The translations under genes were made by a program, and so were the position numbers. This document shows, in pieces, positions 55,858-63,384 of a DNA stretch of 64,000 nt (its first letter is position 1; the number at the start of each line of letters is the position of its first letter). Below the pieces are notes generated by a model. The model searched no databases, was not told the DNA's origin, and saw nothing but the letters and a program-made list of their open reading frames with translations. This stretch comes from Arthrobacter sp. SW1 (GTDB lineage Bacteria > Actinomycetota > Actinomycetes > Actinomycetales > Micrococcaceae). Where the stretch lies: assembly GCF_001766675.1 (NCBI RefSeq), contig NZ_MJLT01000002.1, positions 62,001 through 126,000 of the forward strand. Reading direction: 5' to 3'.

Positions 55858-57083
55858 GCTCCGGCTCCTGTGATGATCATGAGCGGCACTGCGGCGAGGG
55901 AGGCCGCGAGGATGACCAGAAGGTAGATGTTCGCGGCGAAGTTGACCAGGCGGCTGTTGACGTGCGGGCCCATGTATTGCGGATCGTTGGCGACAATGAG
56001 GATCGGCAGGTAGGTCAGGGGGAGGGCGATGGCGGAAAAGACCACCGAATATTCCGTGATCAGGATCGGGTCCACGCCGCTGAGCAGCACTGCCATGGCG
56101 ACCAGCAGGCATATGATCATCGCCAGGTGGAAACGTGCTGCGCGCGCCGGGCGGCGGAATTTACCCCAGGACCAACCGAAGAACTGCGCCAGGGTGTAGC
56201 CGCTGGACAGCGTCGTTTCCAATGCGGCGCCGAAAGTCGCAGCCGTAATGCCGATCAGGGCGAAGGCCAGGGCCAGCTTCCCGCCGGCCTCCGCAACAGG
56301 CAGCACGATCTGCGAAAGCGAGGTTACCTCGATTCCTTTCGGCAACAGCACGACGGCGGCGCATCCAGCGATTCCCACCGACAGCAGGCCGCCGAGGGGA
56401 AAGCCCGCCAGCACATTGATCCGTGACTGGACCAGGTCTTTGGCCTTCCAGCCTTCCTCCACGGCCCCTGAGGAAAAGAAGAACACTTCGTACGGGGTCA
56501 TGGCCGCGCCGAACAGGGCGATCGCATAGAACCAATAGACCGCGGCGCTTTCGCTTTCCGGCACCGAGGGCGCAAAGGCCTGGCCTGCCAGCTGGCCCCA
56601 GTCGGGCTGCAGCAGGAACAGGGCGATCCCGAACACCACCAGGCATAAGCCCAGCAAGCCGGCAACGTTTTCCATGATCTTGAAGCGCACACGCCAGATC
56701 ACCAGCCAGACAGCGAATGCCGCCACCGGGATCCACAGTAGGTGGTGCACGCTGGTCACCAGTTGCAGGGCCAAGGCGATACCGCCGACTTCAGCCGTCA
56801 CGGTCATGAGGTTGATGAAGAAGGATGCGCCAAGGTTCGCCAACCCGGCGCGCGGGCCCAGTCTTTCGCGGATCACTTCGAAGGTGGCCCTGCCGGAGAC
56901 CGCGGCCACGCGCCCGGACATGTCGGCGAACAGGCAGATTCCCACCACCCCGACGCCGACCGCCCAGATCAGGGACATGCCGAAACGCGAACCGACGACG
57001 GCGTTCGTCACCAGGTCGCCGATGTCGACGAAGCCGCCGATCGCCGTCAGGATTCCGAGGGCGACCCCAAGCAGCCGTTTCAC
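55854..57083 (-). CDS. atypical NRAMP-family divalent metal transporter
   Basis: This 409-residue membrane protein has about eleven hydrophobic segments and NRAMP features. In segment 1 the canonical DPGN is replaced by VDIGDLVTNAVVG (about residues 19-31). Segment 6 carries AMTPYEVFF rather than the canonical M-P-H. NRAMP relatives lacking DPGN can transport other ions such as magnesium, so manganese or iron uptake should not be assumed. The GTG start overlaps the upstream lipoprotein stop (GTGA) and two PRC-barrel genes follow with overlaps. Confidence 0.8.
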   Translation of the reverse strand: MKRLLGVALGILTAIGGFVDIGDLVTNAVVGSRFGMSLIWAVGVGVVGICLFADMSGRVAAVSGRATFEVIRERLGPRAGLANLGASFFINLMTVTAEVGGIALALQLVTSVHHLLWIPVAAFAVWLVIWRVRFKIMENVAGLLGLCLVVFGIALFLLQPDWGQLAGQAFAPSVPESESAAVYWFYAIALFGAAMTPYEVFFFSSGAVEEGWKAKDLVQSRINVLAGFPLGGLLSVGIAGCAAVVLLPKGIEVTSLSQIVLPVAEAGGKLALAFALIGITAATFGAALETTLSSGYTLAQFFGWSWGKFRRPARAARFHLAMIICLLVAMAVLLSGVDPILITEYSVVFSAIALPLTYLPILIVANDPQYMGPHVNSRLVNFAANIYLLVILAASLAAVPLMIITGAGA

Positions 57084-57547
57084 CGCCCGCTCCCGAGCTG
57101 TTCACGCAGTTGCCCGAGTTCCGCGGAAGAGGCGGCCAGTGCCGCGCGTGCGGCCCCGAGATCCGGGTTTTCCTGCGTCGGGCCGGGGAAGTCCTTGGCG
57201 GCGAGGGCGTGGCGGGCCCGGCTGAGCGCCCCTTCGGCCCGCTCCAAGGCCTTGCTGCTGCGCTGATGGAGTTCCCGCTCCGCCGCGGTCTCCGGCAATG
57301 TGTCCTGGAGTTCCTTCCGGGCTTCTTCGAGCTCGCCCGACATATCTTCCAGACTGGTTTCAACGACGGGAGTTCCTGCCCGTTCCCCGGCTAGGAGATC
57401 GAGGGCCAGGGCGCTGCTTTCCACAGCGGAGGCCGCCTGGTTGATGGCGCCGGCCGCTGTTTGTTCAACCGGCGCCCCGCAGGAGCAGAGGGCGAGGCAA
57501 CAGGACGCGAGGATGCCGAGCACGGCAGGGTTCGGTGGGCACGCCAA
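57080..57547 (-). CDS. putative lipoprotein with coiled-coil
   Basis: This 155-residue protein starts at TTG 57547, supported by AAGGAGG six bases upstream. It has a short signal sequence with a lipobox-like LALCSCGAP, then a long helical region (EEARKELQDTLPETAAEREL, then LERAEGALSRARHALAA). It heads the NRAMP/PRC operon with a 4-bp overlap, so it may be an extracytoplasmic partner of the transporter. Confidence 0.7.
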   Translation of the reverse strand: MACPPNPAVLGILASCCLALCSCGAPVEQTAAGAINQAASAVESSALALDLLAGERAGTPVVETSLEDMSGELEEARKELQDTLPETAAERELHQRSSKALERAEGALSRARHALAAKDFPGPTQENPDLGAARAALAASSAELGQLREQLGSGR

Positions 57548-57577
57548 ATCGGGCCTCCTTGGTGCCGATCAGCTGTG

Positions 57578-57787
57578 TCAGGACGATGGCTGCGGGAGTT
57601 CGCAGCCAAGCCGCGGGTTGAGTCCCAGGTAGTTCAGGGGGCCCGCCACGATCACGGCAGCGATGGTGGCGGCTTGTGAGCAGTGTTCAGGAGGTTCCCT
57701 GAACAGGCCCCGTTGTGCGGCAGCGACGATCCCCGCGACCAGCCACAATATGGTGATGATCGCGAGGATCCCGCGTAATGTGCGCAT
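57578..57787 (-). CDS. small membrane protein
   Basis: This 69-residue protein has one strong membrane segment (GILAIITILWLVAGIVAAA, residues 6-24) and a second moderately hydrophobic part (IAAVIVAGPLNYLG) ending in a cysteine-containing tail. It lies 10 bp after another small membrane protein gene. Confidence 0.6.
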   Translation of the reverse strand: MRTLRGILAIITILWLVAGIVAAAQRGLFREPPEHCSQAATIAAVIVAGPLNYLGLNPRLGCELPQPSS

Positions 57788-57796
57788 GCCGTCCTG

Positions 57797-57961
57797 CTAA
57801 GGAGTCCGGCTGCCCCTGGCCCGGTCGAGGACCCAGCCGAGTACGGCCAGGACAAGGAGGATCAAGCCGACCCAAAGAAGGAAATTAAGGGCTTGGTTGA
57901 ACCCTCCGACAAGCAGCAAAACAATGGCAATAATGCCGGCGATTACCAACAGGGTGTTCAT
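57797..57961 (-). CDS. 54-residue small membrane protein
   Basis: Reading back from ATG 57961 gives MNTLLVIAGIIAIVLLLVGG, then about 20 more hydrophobic residues and the tail DRARGSRTP. AAAGGA lies nine bases upstream. Two membrane segments are likely. Position between csbD and other envelope genes suggests a small stress protein of the DUF3309/LMF1-like kind; function is unknown. Confidence 0.75.
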   Translation of the reverse strand: MNTLLVIAGIIAIVLLLVGGFNQALNFLLWVGLILLVLAVLGWVLDRARGSRTP

Positions 57962-58030
57962 TGCCGGTACGTCCTTTCCCGGAATGGAGGAATGGGTTGG
58001 CTGCGCACCTGCGCAGCAGGTGCCGTAGCC

Positions 58031-58228
58031 TTAGTCCCGCTTGAACGCGTCCTTCGCGTCGTCGGCGGCGTCCTTGATGCGTTCCCCGGCCTGTTTCGCA
58101 TTGGCCTTGATCTGCTCGGCCGTGCCCTCGGCTTCGAGTTCCTCGTTGTCCGTGGCTTCTCCGGCTTTTTCCTTGGCCTTGCCTGCGACCTCTTGCGCGG
58201 CATTCCTGATCTTGTCATCCAGTCCCAT
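58031..58228 (-). CDS. CsbD-family stress protein
   Basis: This 65-residue hydrophilic helical protein has the CsbD pattern (MGLDDKIRNAAQEVAGKAKE, ...GEATDNEELEAEGTAEQIKA). CsbD proteins are general stress proteins of unknown mechanism. The ATG at 58228 follows TAGGAGT. A perfect -10 box lies 54 bp upstream. Confidence 0.92.
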   Translation of the reverse strand: MGLDDKIRNAAQEVAGKAKEKAGEATDNEELEAEGTAEQIKANAKQAGERIKDAADDAKDAFKRD

Positions 58229-58281
58229 GGGGATACTCCTATGGTCTCTTGAACAATCGGCGCAGTGTGCGCCCAAGATCA

Positions 58282-58287
58282 ATTATA
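58282..58287 (-). promoter_or_regulatory. -10 promoter element of csbD
   Basis: TATAAT on the minus strand, unusual in this GC-rich DNA, lies 54 bp before the csbD start codon. At 17 bp spacing the -35 region reads TTCGCT, a weak match. Confidence 0.5.
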
Positions 58288-58294
58288 AGCTTGC

Positions 58295-58471
58295 TTAGTA
58301 GTTAAGCGAAGGGGCGGGCGTTGAAGGCGGGCCATCGCGGCGTGGTCTTGGTTCCGGCATGCGCAGGCTTCGCCAGGCGAGCGCTGCCAGGAGCAGCAGG
58401 GCGCCTGCCGCGATGGCGCATTGCAGCAATTTCCTGTGGCCTTGGGAGTGGTGCGATGGGCGTGAGTGCAT
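58295..58471 (-). CDS. small single-pass membrane protein
   Basis: This 58-residue frame starts at ATG 58471 with CGGAG five bases upstream. It has one membrane segment (LQCAIAAGALLLLAALAW, residues 16-33) and a basic, proline-rich tail. No family recognised. Confidence 0.5.
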   Translation of the reverse strand: MHSRPSHHSQGHRKLLQCAIAAGALLLLAALAWRSLRMPEPRPRRDGPPSTPAPSLNY

Positions 58472-58583
58472 GGTGTCTCCGAAATCGCGGGGTAGTGTCA
58501 GCGTACGCCGGGCGCGCGGCGCGCGGAATGCCCGAGGGCGGCATCCGGCCGAGTGCGCGACGTCCGCAACGGCGGCCTGCACC

Positions 58584-59555
58584 TTAGCTGCGGCCGGCTG
58601 CCTGCGGAAGCTGCCGCCCGTCGTCGGACGCGTCCTCCTGGAGAGAAGCCCGGCGCGCGGGAGCCGGAAGTGTGAGGACGAAAAGGCTGCCGGTGATGAG
58701 CGCGGCACCCGCCCAGGCCAGTGCGGGAAGCTGCTCGCCCACCACGAGGACTGCCAGGGCAGCGGCCACGACGATTTCGGACAAGGTCAACGCGGTCGCC
58801 GTACTTGCTCCCACCCGGCCCAGCCCCCAGCCGAACAGGACGTAGCCGGTGAACATCGGCACCACGGCCATGTAGGCGCCCACCGTGAAATTCTGCCAGG
58901 AGGCCAGCAGGGGAGCCCCGGTGGCCAGGAGTACCGGCATCAGGAGCAGGCCGCCCGCGCCGAAGACTGCACCCATGACTGCCCTGGACGGGATGCCGCC
59001 GCTGATCAGGCGGTGGGCTGCCCAGGAATAGACGGCATAGCTCGCCCCGGCAAGCAGTCCGAGGGCTATGCCGGCGCCCGTGCCCCAGGCAGGTGCCACG
59101 TTGCCGGCGGTGCCATGTACCGGTCCGGCGAAGCAAAGCAGCGTGGCTCCGCACAGGCCAAGGGTGGCACCAAGCGCCCAGCGCGCGGTGAAGGCACGCT
59201 TGTCCGCCAGCCGTTCGATGACGGCGGAGGCGAGGGGAGCGGATCCCAACGAAACCACCGTCCCGACGGCGACGCCGGCAAGGCGCATGGAGGAATAGAA
59301 GGCGAGGGGATAGGCGGCGACAGCCACCGCCCCCAGGGCCACCATGGCCCACTGGCTGCCGAGTGCGGAGCGGAAGGCCGCAATGGCACGGGCGGCGATC
59401 GCTGCCTGGAGCAGCCCGCCGACCCCCATTGCGGCGGCGCCGATGGCCAGGGAGCCGACCTCGGGCGCGAAGCTGGCGGCAGTTCCGGTGGTTCCCCAGA
59501 GAACGGAAGCGAAGAGGATTGCGGCGGCGGCCCAGCCGTGTCCGGCGCCGGTCAC
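58584..59555 (-). CDS. EamA/DMT-superfamily transporter
   Basis: This 323-residue protein has ten predicted membrane segments in two EamA repeats (first AAAILFASVLWGTTGTAASF; second from AGASYAVYSWAAHRL, ending LSEIVVAAALAVLVVGEQLP). DMT proteins export metabolites or amino acids. The GTG start overlaps the TetR stop as GTGA, so the two are coupled and the TetR protein almost certainly regulates this exporter. Confidence 0.85.
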   Translation of the reverse strand: MTGAGHGWAAAAILFASVLWGTTGTAASFAPEVGSLAIGAAAMGVGGLLQAAIAARAIAAFRSALGSQWAMVALGAVAVAAYPLAFYSSMRLAGVAVGTVVSLGSAPLASAVIERLADKRAFTARWALGATLGLCGATLLCFAGPVHGTAGNVAPAWGTGAGIALGLLAGASYAVYSWAAHRLISGGIPSRAVMGAVFGAGGLLLMPVLLATGAPLLASWQNFTVGAYMAVVPMFTGYVLFGWGLGRVGASTATALTLSEIVVAAALAVLVVGEQLPALAWAGAALITGSLFVLTLPAPARRASLQEDASDDGRQLPQAAGRS

Positions 59556-60154
59556 AGTGACTCGAGCAGGTCTACGGCGAGGCGCCGGGAGTCCAGGAGG
59601 CATTGCTCGTTGCCTTCAAGTCCTGCACGGGCCATTGAGCCTTCCAGGAGGAACGACAGGTGGCGGGCCATCAGCGCGGCGCGGGAGCGGTGTGCAGTCA
59701 ACTCTGCCAAGTGTCCAGCAAGGATGGCTTCGACCTCCTCCTTGTGTTTGCGCACGGCTTCGCGGCCGGGATCGCCGGCGGGGAGTTCCGCGGCGGCGTT
59801 GAGGAGGCCGCAGCCGCGGAAGCCGTTGTCGTAGGCAAAGCGCGCATGGTCGGCGTAGGCATCGAAGACGGCGAGGATCCGCTCTTTCGCGTCGCCGGCC
59901 TTCCCGAGGCGCCTGCGGTATAGCTCCAACCATTCCGCATGCCGGGCTTCGAGGTATGCCGCCACGAGTTCTGCCTTGGACGAAAAGTTGTTGTAAAGGC
60001 TCTTCTTGGCGACGCCGGCCTCAGCAGTGATGGCATCAATGCCTGTACCGGCCAGGCCATCGGCGTAAAAGCGCCGTGCGGCGGCCGCCATCAGCGCATC
60101 GCGTGCAGGCTTGGGCCGGCTTCCTGCGTTGGCGGCCTGCTTCGTGTCGGGCAT
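59552..60154 (-). CDS. TetR-family repressor of the EamA exporter
   Basis: This 200-residue regulator has the N-terminal HTH (GIDAITAEAGVAKKSLYNNF, about residues 38-57) and a helical ligand domain with a CGLLNAAAELP motif seen in TetR_C-type regulators of the YxaF/LmrA kind. The ATG at 60154 lies nine bases after GGAAGG. A 34-bp palindrome directly upstream is its probable operator, giving autoregulation and control of the coupled exporter. Confidence 0.88.
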   Translation of the reverse strand: MPDTKQAANAGSRPKPARDALMAAAARRFYADGLAGTGIDAITAEAGVAKKSLYNNFSSKAELVAAYLEARHAEWLELYRRRLGKAGDAKERILAVFDAYADHARFAYDNGFRGCGLLNAAAELPAGDPGREAVRKHKEEVEAILAGHLAELTAHRSRAALMARHLSFLLEGSMARAGLEGNEQCLLDSRRLAVDLLESL

Positions 60155-60166
60155 GACGCGCATCCT

Positions 60167-60200
60167 TCCTAGGTAGGTAGCCCAGTCTACCTACCTAGGA
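60167..60200. promoter_or_regulatory. TetR operator, 14-bp inverted arms
   Basis: TCCTAGGTAGGTAG (60167-60180) and its exact reverse complement CTACCTACCTAGGA (60187-60200) flank CCCAGT. The left arm contains the ribosome binding site region of the TetR gene, so binding would block its own expression. Each arm also holds the internal direct repeat AGGTAGGTAG. Confidence 0.8.
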
Positions 60201-60275
60201 GCTGGTGCGCCAGCCTGCGGAAGCCATTCCCATGGCGTCCGCAGGCTCCTACGCTGATGTACGGAGGTGGTTGCC

Positions 60276-60467
60276 GTGGAGGCTTCCCAGGGAGACCGGA
60301 TCATCATCCGGGGCAGGACCGTAGGCGCCAATGATCGTCACGGAGAAATTCTTGAAGTCAAAGGCGAGAACGGAGCGCCGCCCTATTTCGTCCGCTTCGA
60401 CGACGGGCACGAAACGATCCTTTACCCCGGAGGCGATTTCGCCGTCGAGCGTAAAGGCGGTGACTAG
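60276..60467 (+). CDS. DUF1918 protein
   Basis: This 63-residue protein has the DUF1918 pattern: GDRIIIRGRTVG, RHGEILEVKG, YFVRFDDGHETILYPG. The fold is a small SH3-like barrel, function unknown, widespread in actinobacteria. I chose the GTG at 60276 because GGAGG lies nine bases upstream; a GTG at 60267 abuts that site. Confidence 0.85.
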   Translation: MEASQGDRIIIRGRTVGANDRHGEILEVKGENGAPPYFVRFDDGHETILYPGGDFAVERKGGD

Positions 60468-60480
60468 CGCAAAAGGGCAG

Positions 60481-61176
60481 CTAGCCGGCCAGGACTGCCG
60501 GTTCCCGGCCGTATTCGGCGGTGACCATGATCGGCAGGTGGTCGGACCTGCCCTGTGGAAGGGTCTCCACCTTGCTGATTTCCAGGCCGGTGGACGTGGC
60601 GAAATCGAAGTGGCCGCGGAAGACCTTGTACCGCAGGTAGGTCTTGCGGTCGCTCAAGCTCACTGAATAGCCCGAATTCTTCACGTGCGCATGCAGCTTG
60701 TCCGTGAAGAAGGGATAGTTGAAATCGCCCACCATGAGCGTCATGAGCTTGTCGCCCATGGCCATGAGTTCTTCATGCGCGGCCTGGATCTGCTTGCGCC
60801 GCAGTGAATTCGACGCCGTCAGCGGAGCGGCGTGGAAAGAGGCGATGACCAGTTCGTGGCCGGTGTTATGGTCCGCCATGCGGGTGCCGAGAAGCCGCTC
60901 GTGCGCGGGTGCCAAGACGCGGTCGTGGATGGATTTCTGCAACGCGAAGGATTTGCTCTCCAACGGCGTGAAGCGCTCGGCACGGTAGTAGATGGCCAGG
61001 CCGAGCCGGTTCCCCTTGGTGGCATCGGCCAGCCGCAGCGGTCCGAGGGTTGTGGGAAGATCGGCGGCATCGCATTCCTGCAGGCACAGGGCGTCGAGTT
61101 CGAAATCGCAGGCAAGCTGGATCAGCTCATTGCTGGCCCTGTGCTTGCGGAGGTTGTAGCTGATGACCCGGATCAG
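60481..61176 (-). CDS. endonuclease/exonuclease/phosphatase (EEP) family protein, apparent CTG start
   Basis: This 231-residue metal-dependent phosphodiesterase-fold protein has all EEP motifs: VISYNLR with the Asn (about residue 7), LCLQECD with the Glu (about 35), SFHAAPL, VGDFNYP (about 152) and RSDHLPI with the catalytic His near the end. The N-terminal motifs lie upstream of the first ATG/GTG/TTG codon in frame (TTG at 60963). No such codon occurs between there and the upstream stop at 61225. A perfect AAGGAGG at 61184-61190 sits seven bases before a CTG at 61176, which I take as the start. Confidence 0.75.
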   Translation of the reverse strand: MIRVISYNLRKHRASNELIQLACDFELDALCLQECDAADLPTTLGPLRLADATKGNRLGLAIYYRAERFTPLESKSFALQKSIHDRVLAPAHERLLGTRMADHNTGHELVIASFHAAPLTASNSLRRKQIQAAHEELMAMGDKLMTLMVGDFNYPFFTDKLHAHVKNSGYSVSLSDRKTYLRYKVFRGHFDFATSTGLEISKVETLPQGRSDHLPIMVTAEYGREPAVLAG

Positions 61177-61241
61177 AAGAAAACCTCCTTGGACGTACAG
61201 CCGCGAAATGTCCCTGGGCCAAAGTTAGCAGCTTTCCGCCC

Positions 61242-61922
61242 CTAGCCGGGGAACCCGAAGCACGGGAAAAATTCTTCCACGCCCGGCCGGGCCACTTCGA
61301 TACAGTGCGCTTTCACCCGTTCCAGCACGGCGTCGGCATCCGTGCCCGCGGCCGACACCCCACCGGCCTCGACGCTTACCGTTGCGATCGCCGCGCGACG
61401 CAGGTTGTTGTCCGCGGAACTGACGGTCCCGGTGCCGGGGAACAGTTCGTGGCTGCTCACCGTGCTGTGTTCCAAGGGCCCGACGCCGGTCCATGCCGCA
61501 CTCAGCCGGATCGTCACCGGATTGCCGTTCCCGTCCGTGCCGGCCAGCTCCGTGCTGAGCGATGCGGACTCGAGCCGCGGGTCAACGGTCAGCGGCGCGA
61601 AGTTCTGCCCGTCGGCCTGGAACAGGACTGTTCCGCCCGGGGCGGCGGCAGCGGCCACGCCATCAGCATCGGCGCAGAGATCCGACACCCGGACGAAGAC
61701 GCCCGTCAACCCCTGTTTGTTGACCGGGCCGGGCTGGCTTGCAAAAGCTGAGACACTGGAAGAGAGAAAGATTTCCACCCGTCCGCACCCGTTGATTGCA
61801 TCCACGTTCGCTGAACCGTGGCTGGAATGGATGGTGTGGTACATGCTGGGCTGGGCCCCGGCCGGGGGAGCAGTCAGAGGAAGCAAAGCAAGGGCTGCCA
61901 GGACGGCAGCAAGGCGTTTCAT
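61242..61922 (-). CDS. secreted protein of unknown function
   Basis: This 226-residue protein has a clean signal peptide (MKRLAAVLAALALLPLTAPP, cleavage near AGAQ) and AAAGGAG before ATG 61922. The mature part is beta-rich and weakly cysteine-containing (NGCGRVEIFLSSSVSAFASQ, then LAGTDGNGNPVTIRLSAAWT). No catalytic motif is recognised. Confidence 0.75.
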   Translation of the reverse strand: MKRLAAVLAALALLPLTAPPAGAQPSMYHTIHSSHGSANVDAINGCGRVEIFLSSSVSAFASQPGPVNKQGLTGVFVRVSDLCADADGVAAAAAPGGTVLFQADGQNFAPLTVDPRLESASLSTELAGTDGNGNPVTIRLSAAWTGVGPLEHSTVSSHELFPGTGTVSSADNNLRRAAIATVSVEAGGVSAAGTDADAVLERVKAHCIEVARPGVEEFFPCFGFPG

Positions 61923-62028
61923 GGTGGCTCCTTTGCGCTGACACCTCAGCGTAGGTCTGCCAGCAGGCGCGGTCAACGGAAATCGGGAGGTTCAAAGTGG
62001 CTGGTTCGACCGGCTGGGAGGCAGCATC

Positions 62029-62532
62029 GTGGACGACATTCTGAAGCTGCCGTTCGGGGCGGCTTTGGCCATCCTGTTCGGCATCGTGATGATCCGCGTC
62101 AATGTCACCTATTGGATCGGCAGGGGCGCCGCGGCCGGCGTCGAACGGAGCCGCTTCGCCGCCCGCTTCCACGGATCCAAAGCAGCCAGGGCACAGGCGC
62201 TGATCCAGCGCTGGGGACCGTTCGCCGTCGTGCTTTCCTTCCTGACCGTCGGTGTCCAGACCGCCATCAACTTCGCCGCGGGTGCCGCAGTCATGCCGTT
62301 GCGGCGCTATCTCCCTGCCGCCGTCGCCGGTTCGGCCGTCTGGGCGCTGCTGTACGCGACAATCGGCTTCGCCGCGATCGATGCCTGGCTGGCGCTGGTG
62401 GCCGGCTCGCCCGTGACGGGAGTGCTTCTCCTGGCGCTGGCCGCCGCCGTTGTCCTTGCCGTCGTGATCCACCGACGTCGGCGCGCGGCATTGGCGGCAG
62501 AGGCCGCGCCGGCAGGGGATACAGTGGTCTGA
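62029..62532 (+). CDS. small DedA/SNARE-associated-like membrane protein
   Basis: This 167-residue protein has four or five hydrophobic segments. It carries the DedA-type elements NVTYWIGRG and RFHGSKAARAQALIQRWGPFAVVLSFLTVGVQT (about residues 50-80), in which the arginine/proline helix and WGPFAVV loop are characteristic. It is shorter than typical DedA proteins. The GTG start follows GGGAGG. Confidence 0.75.
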   Translation: MDDILKLPFGAALAILFGIVMIRVNVTYWIGRGAAAGVERSRFAARFHGSKAARAQALIQRWGPFAVVLSFLTVGVQTAINFAAGAAVMPLRRYLPAAVAGSAVWALLYATIGFAAIDAWLALVAGSPVTGVLLLALAAAVVLAVVIHRRRRAALAAEAAPAGDTVV

Positions 62533-62580
62533 GTTCCAGCAACGACGACGGCCCGGCAGGCGGGCGGTGAAAGGGCAGGC

Positions 62581-63384
62581 GTGAGCACTGAGCTTCCTGA
62601 ACTCGCGGAAGGCAACTTTTACTACGAGTCCCTTGGCGGCGGTCGCTACCGTTCCACGATCCACGCGCAGGGGGCCTGGAACCCCCACGAACAGCACATG
62701 GCGCCTGCTTCCGGAATCCTCGCCGAAGCACTCCTGCGGCATGCTCCGCGCGAGGACATGCGCCTTGCCCGGATCAGCTATGAAATCCTCGGCCTGATTC
62801 CCGGCGGCGAGTTCGCGATCACCAGCACCACCCTGCGCCCCGGCAAGACCATCGAACTGATCCAGGCGGAGCTCACGGCCGGTGGCAGGACGGCCATCCG
62901 TGCCACCGCGTGGCGGCTGGTCACCAGCGACACCAGCGCCGTAGCGGCCATCGAAGACGAGACCATGCCGCCGCCGGACGAATGCAAACCCTGGGACGGG
63001 GCCAGTGTGTGGCCGGGTGGCTACATCCGGTCCTTGGAGATGCGCATCGCTGAAGGCCACCGCGCCGGTTCGGGCAAGGTCTGGATCCACACGGGGGTGC
63101 CGCTGACCGACGCCGGTGACAGCACCGACTTCGCGCGCCTCATGGGACTCGTGGATACCGCCAACGGGATCGCGGCCCGGGTCTCGCCCGGGAAGAACAG
63201 CTACTTGTTCCCCAACCTGGACCTCCAGATCCACATGTACCGGGAGCCGTCCGGGGACTGGCTCGGCCTGGACAACAAGGTGTCCTTCGGCGCCGACGGC
63301 ATCGGTCTGACCTCCACCGTGCTGCACGACCTCGCCGGGCCCTTCGGCCGGGCCGAGCAGATCCTCACCCTGAGGCGCAGCTGA
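62581..63384 (+). CDS. acyl-CoA thioesterase-like double hotdog protein
   Basis: This 267-residue protein has two hotdog domains of the TesB-like/4HBT_3 kind. The first contains WNPHEQHMAPASGILAEALL (about residues 33-52) and GGEFAITSTTLRPGKTIELIQAEL, the second DFARLMGLVDTANGIAARVSP and GLDNKVSFGADGIGLTSTVLHD. It should hydrolyse acyl-CoA thioesters; chain length is unknown. The GTG start follows AAAGGGCAGGC, and the stop shares one base with the next start (TGATG). Confidence 0.8.
   Translation: MSTELPELAEGNFYYESLGGGRYRSTIHAQGAWNPHEQHMAPASGILAEALLRHAPREDMRLARISYEILGLIPGGEFAITSTTLRPGKTIELIQAELTAGGRTAIRATAWRLVTSDTSAVAAIEDETMPPPDECKPWDGASVWPGGYIRSLEMRIAEGHRAGSGKVWIHTGVPLTDAGDSTDFARLMGLVDTANGIAARVSPGKNSYLFPNLDLQIHMYREPSGDWLGLDNKVSFGADGIGLTSTVLHDLAGPFGRAEQILTLRRS

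Noticed and set aside
55438..56112. 224-residue version of the second PRC-barrel protein
   Set aside because: The extra N-terminus is antisense-free but lies inside the NRAMP reading region in another frame; the coupled ATG at 55857 gives a proper PRC start.
58359..59834. 491-residue plus-strand open frame
   Set aside because: It is antisense to the EamA and TetR genes and low in complexity.
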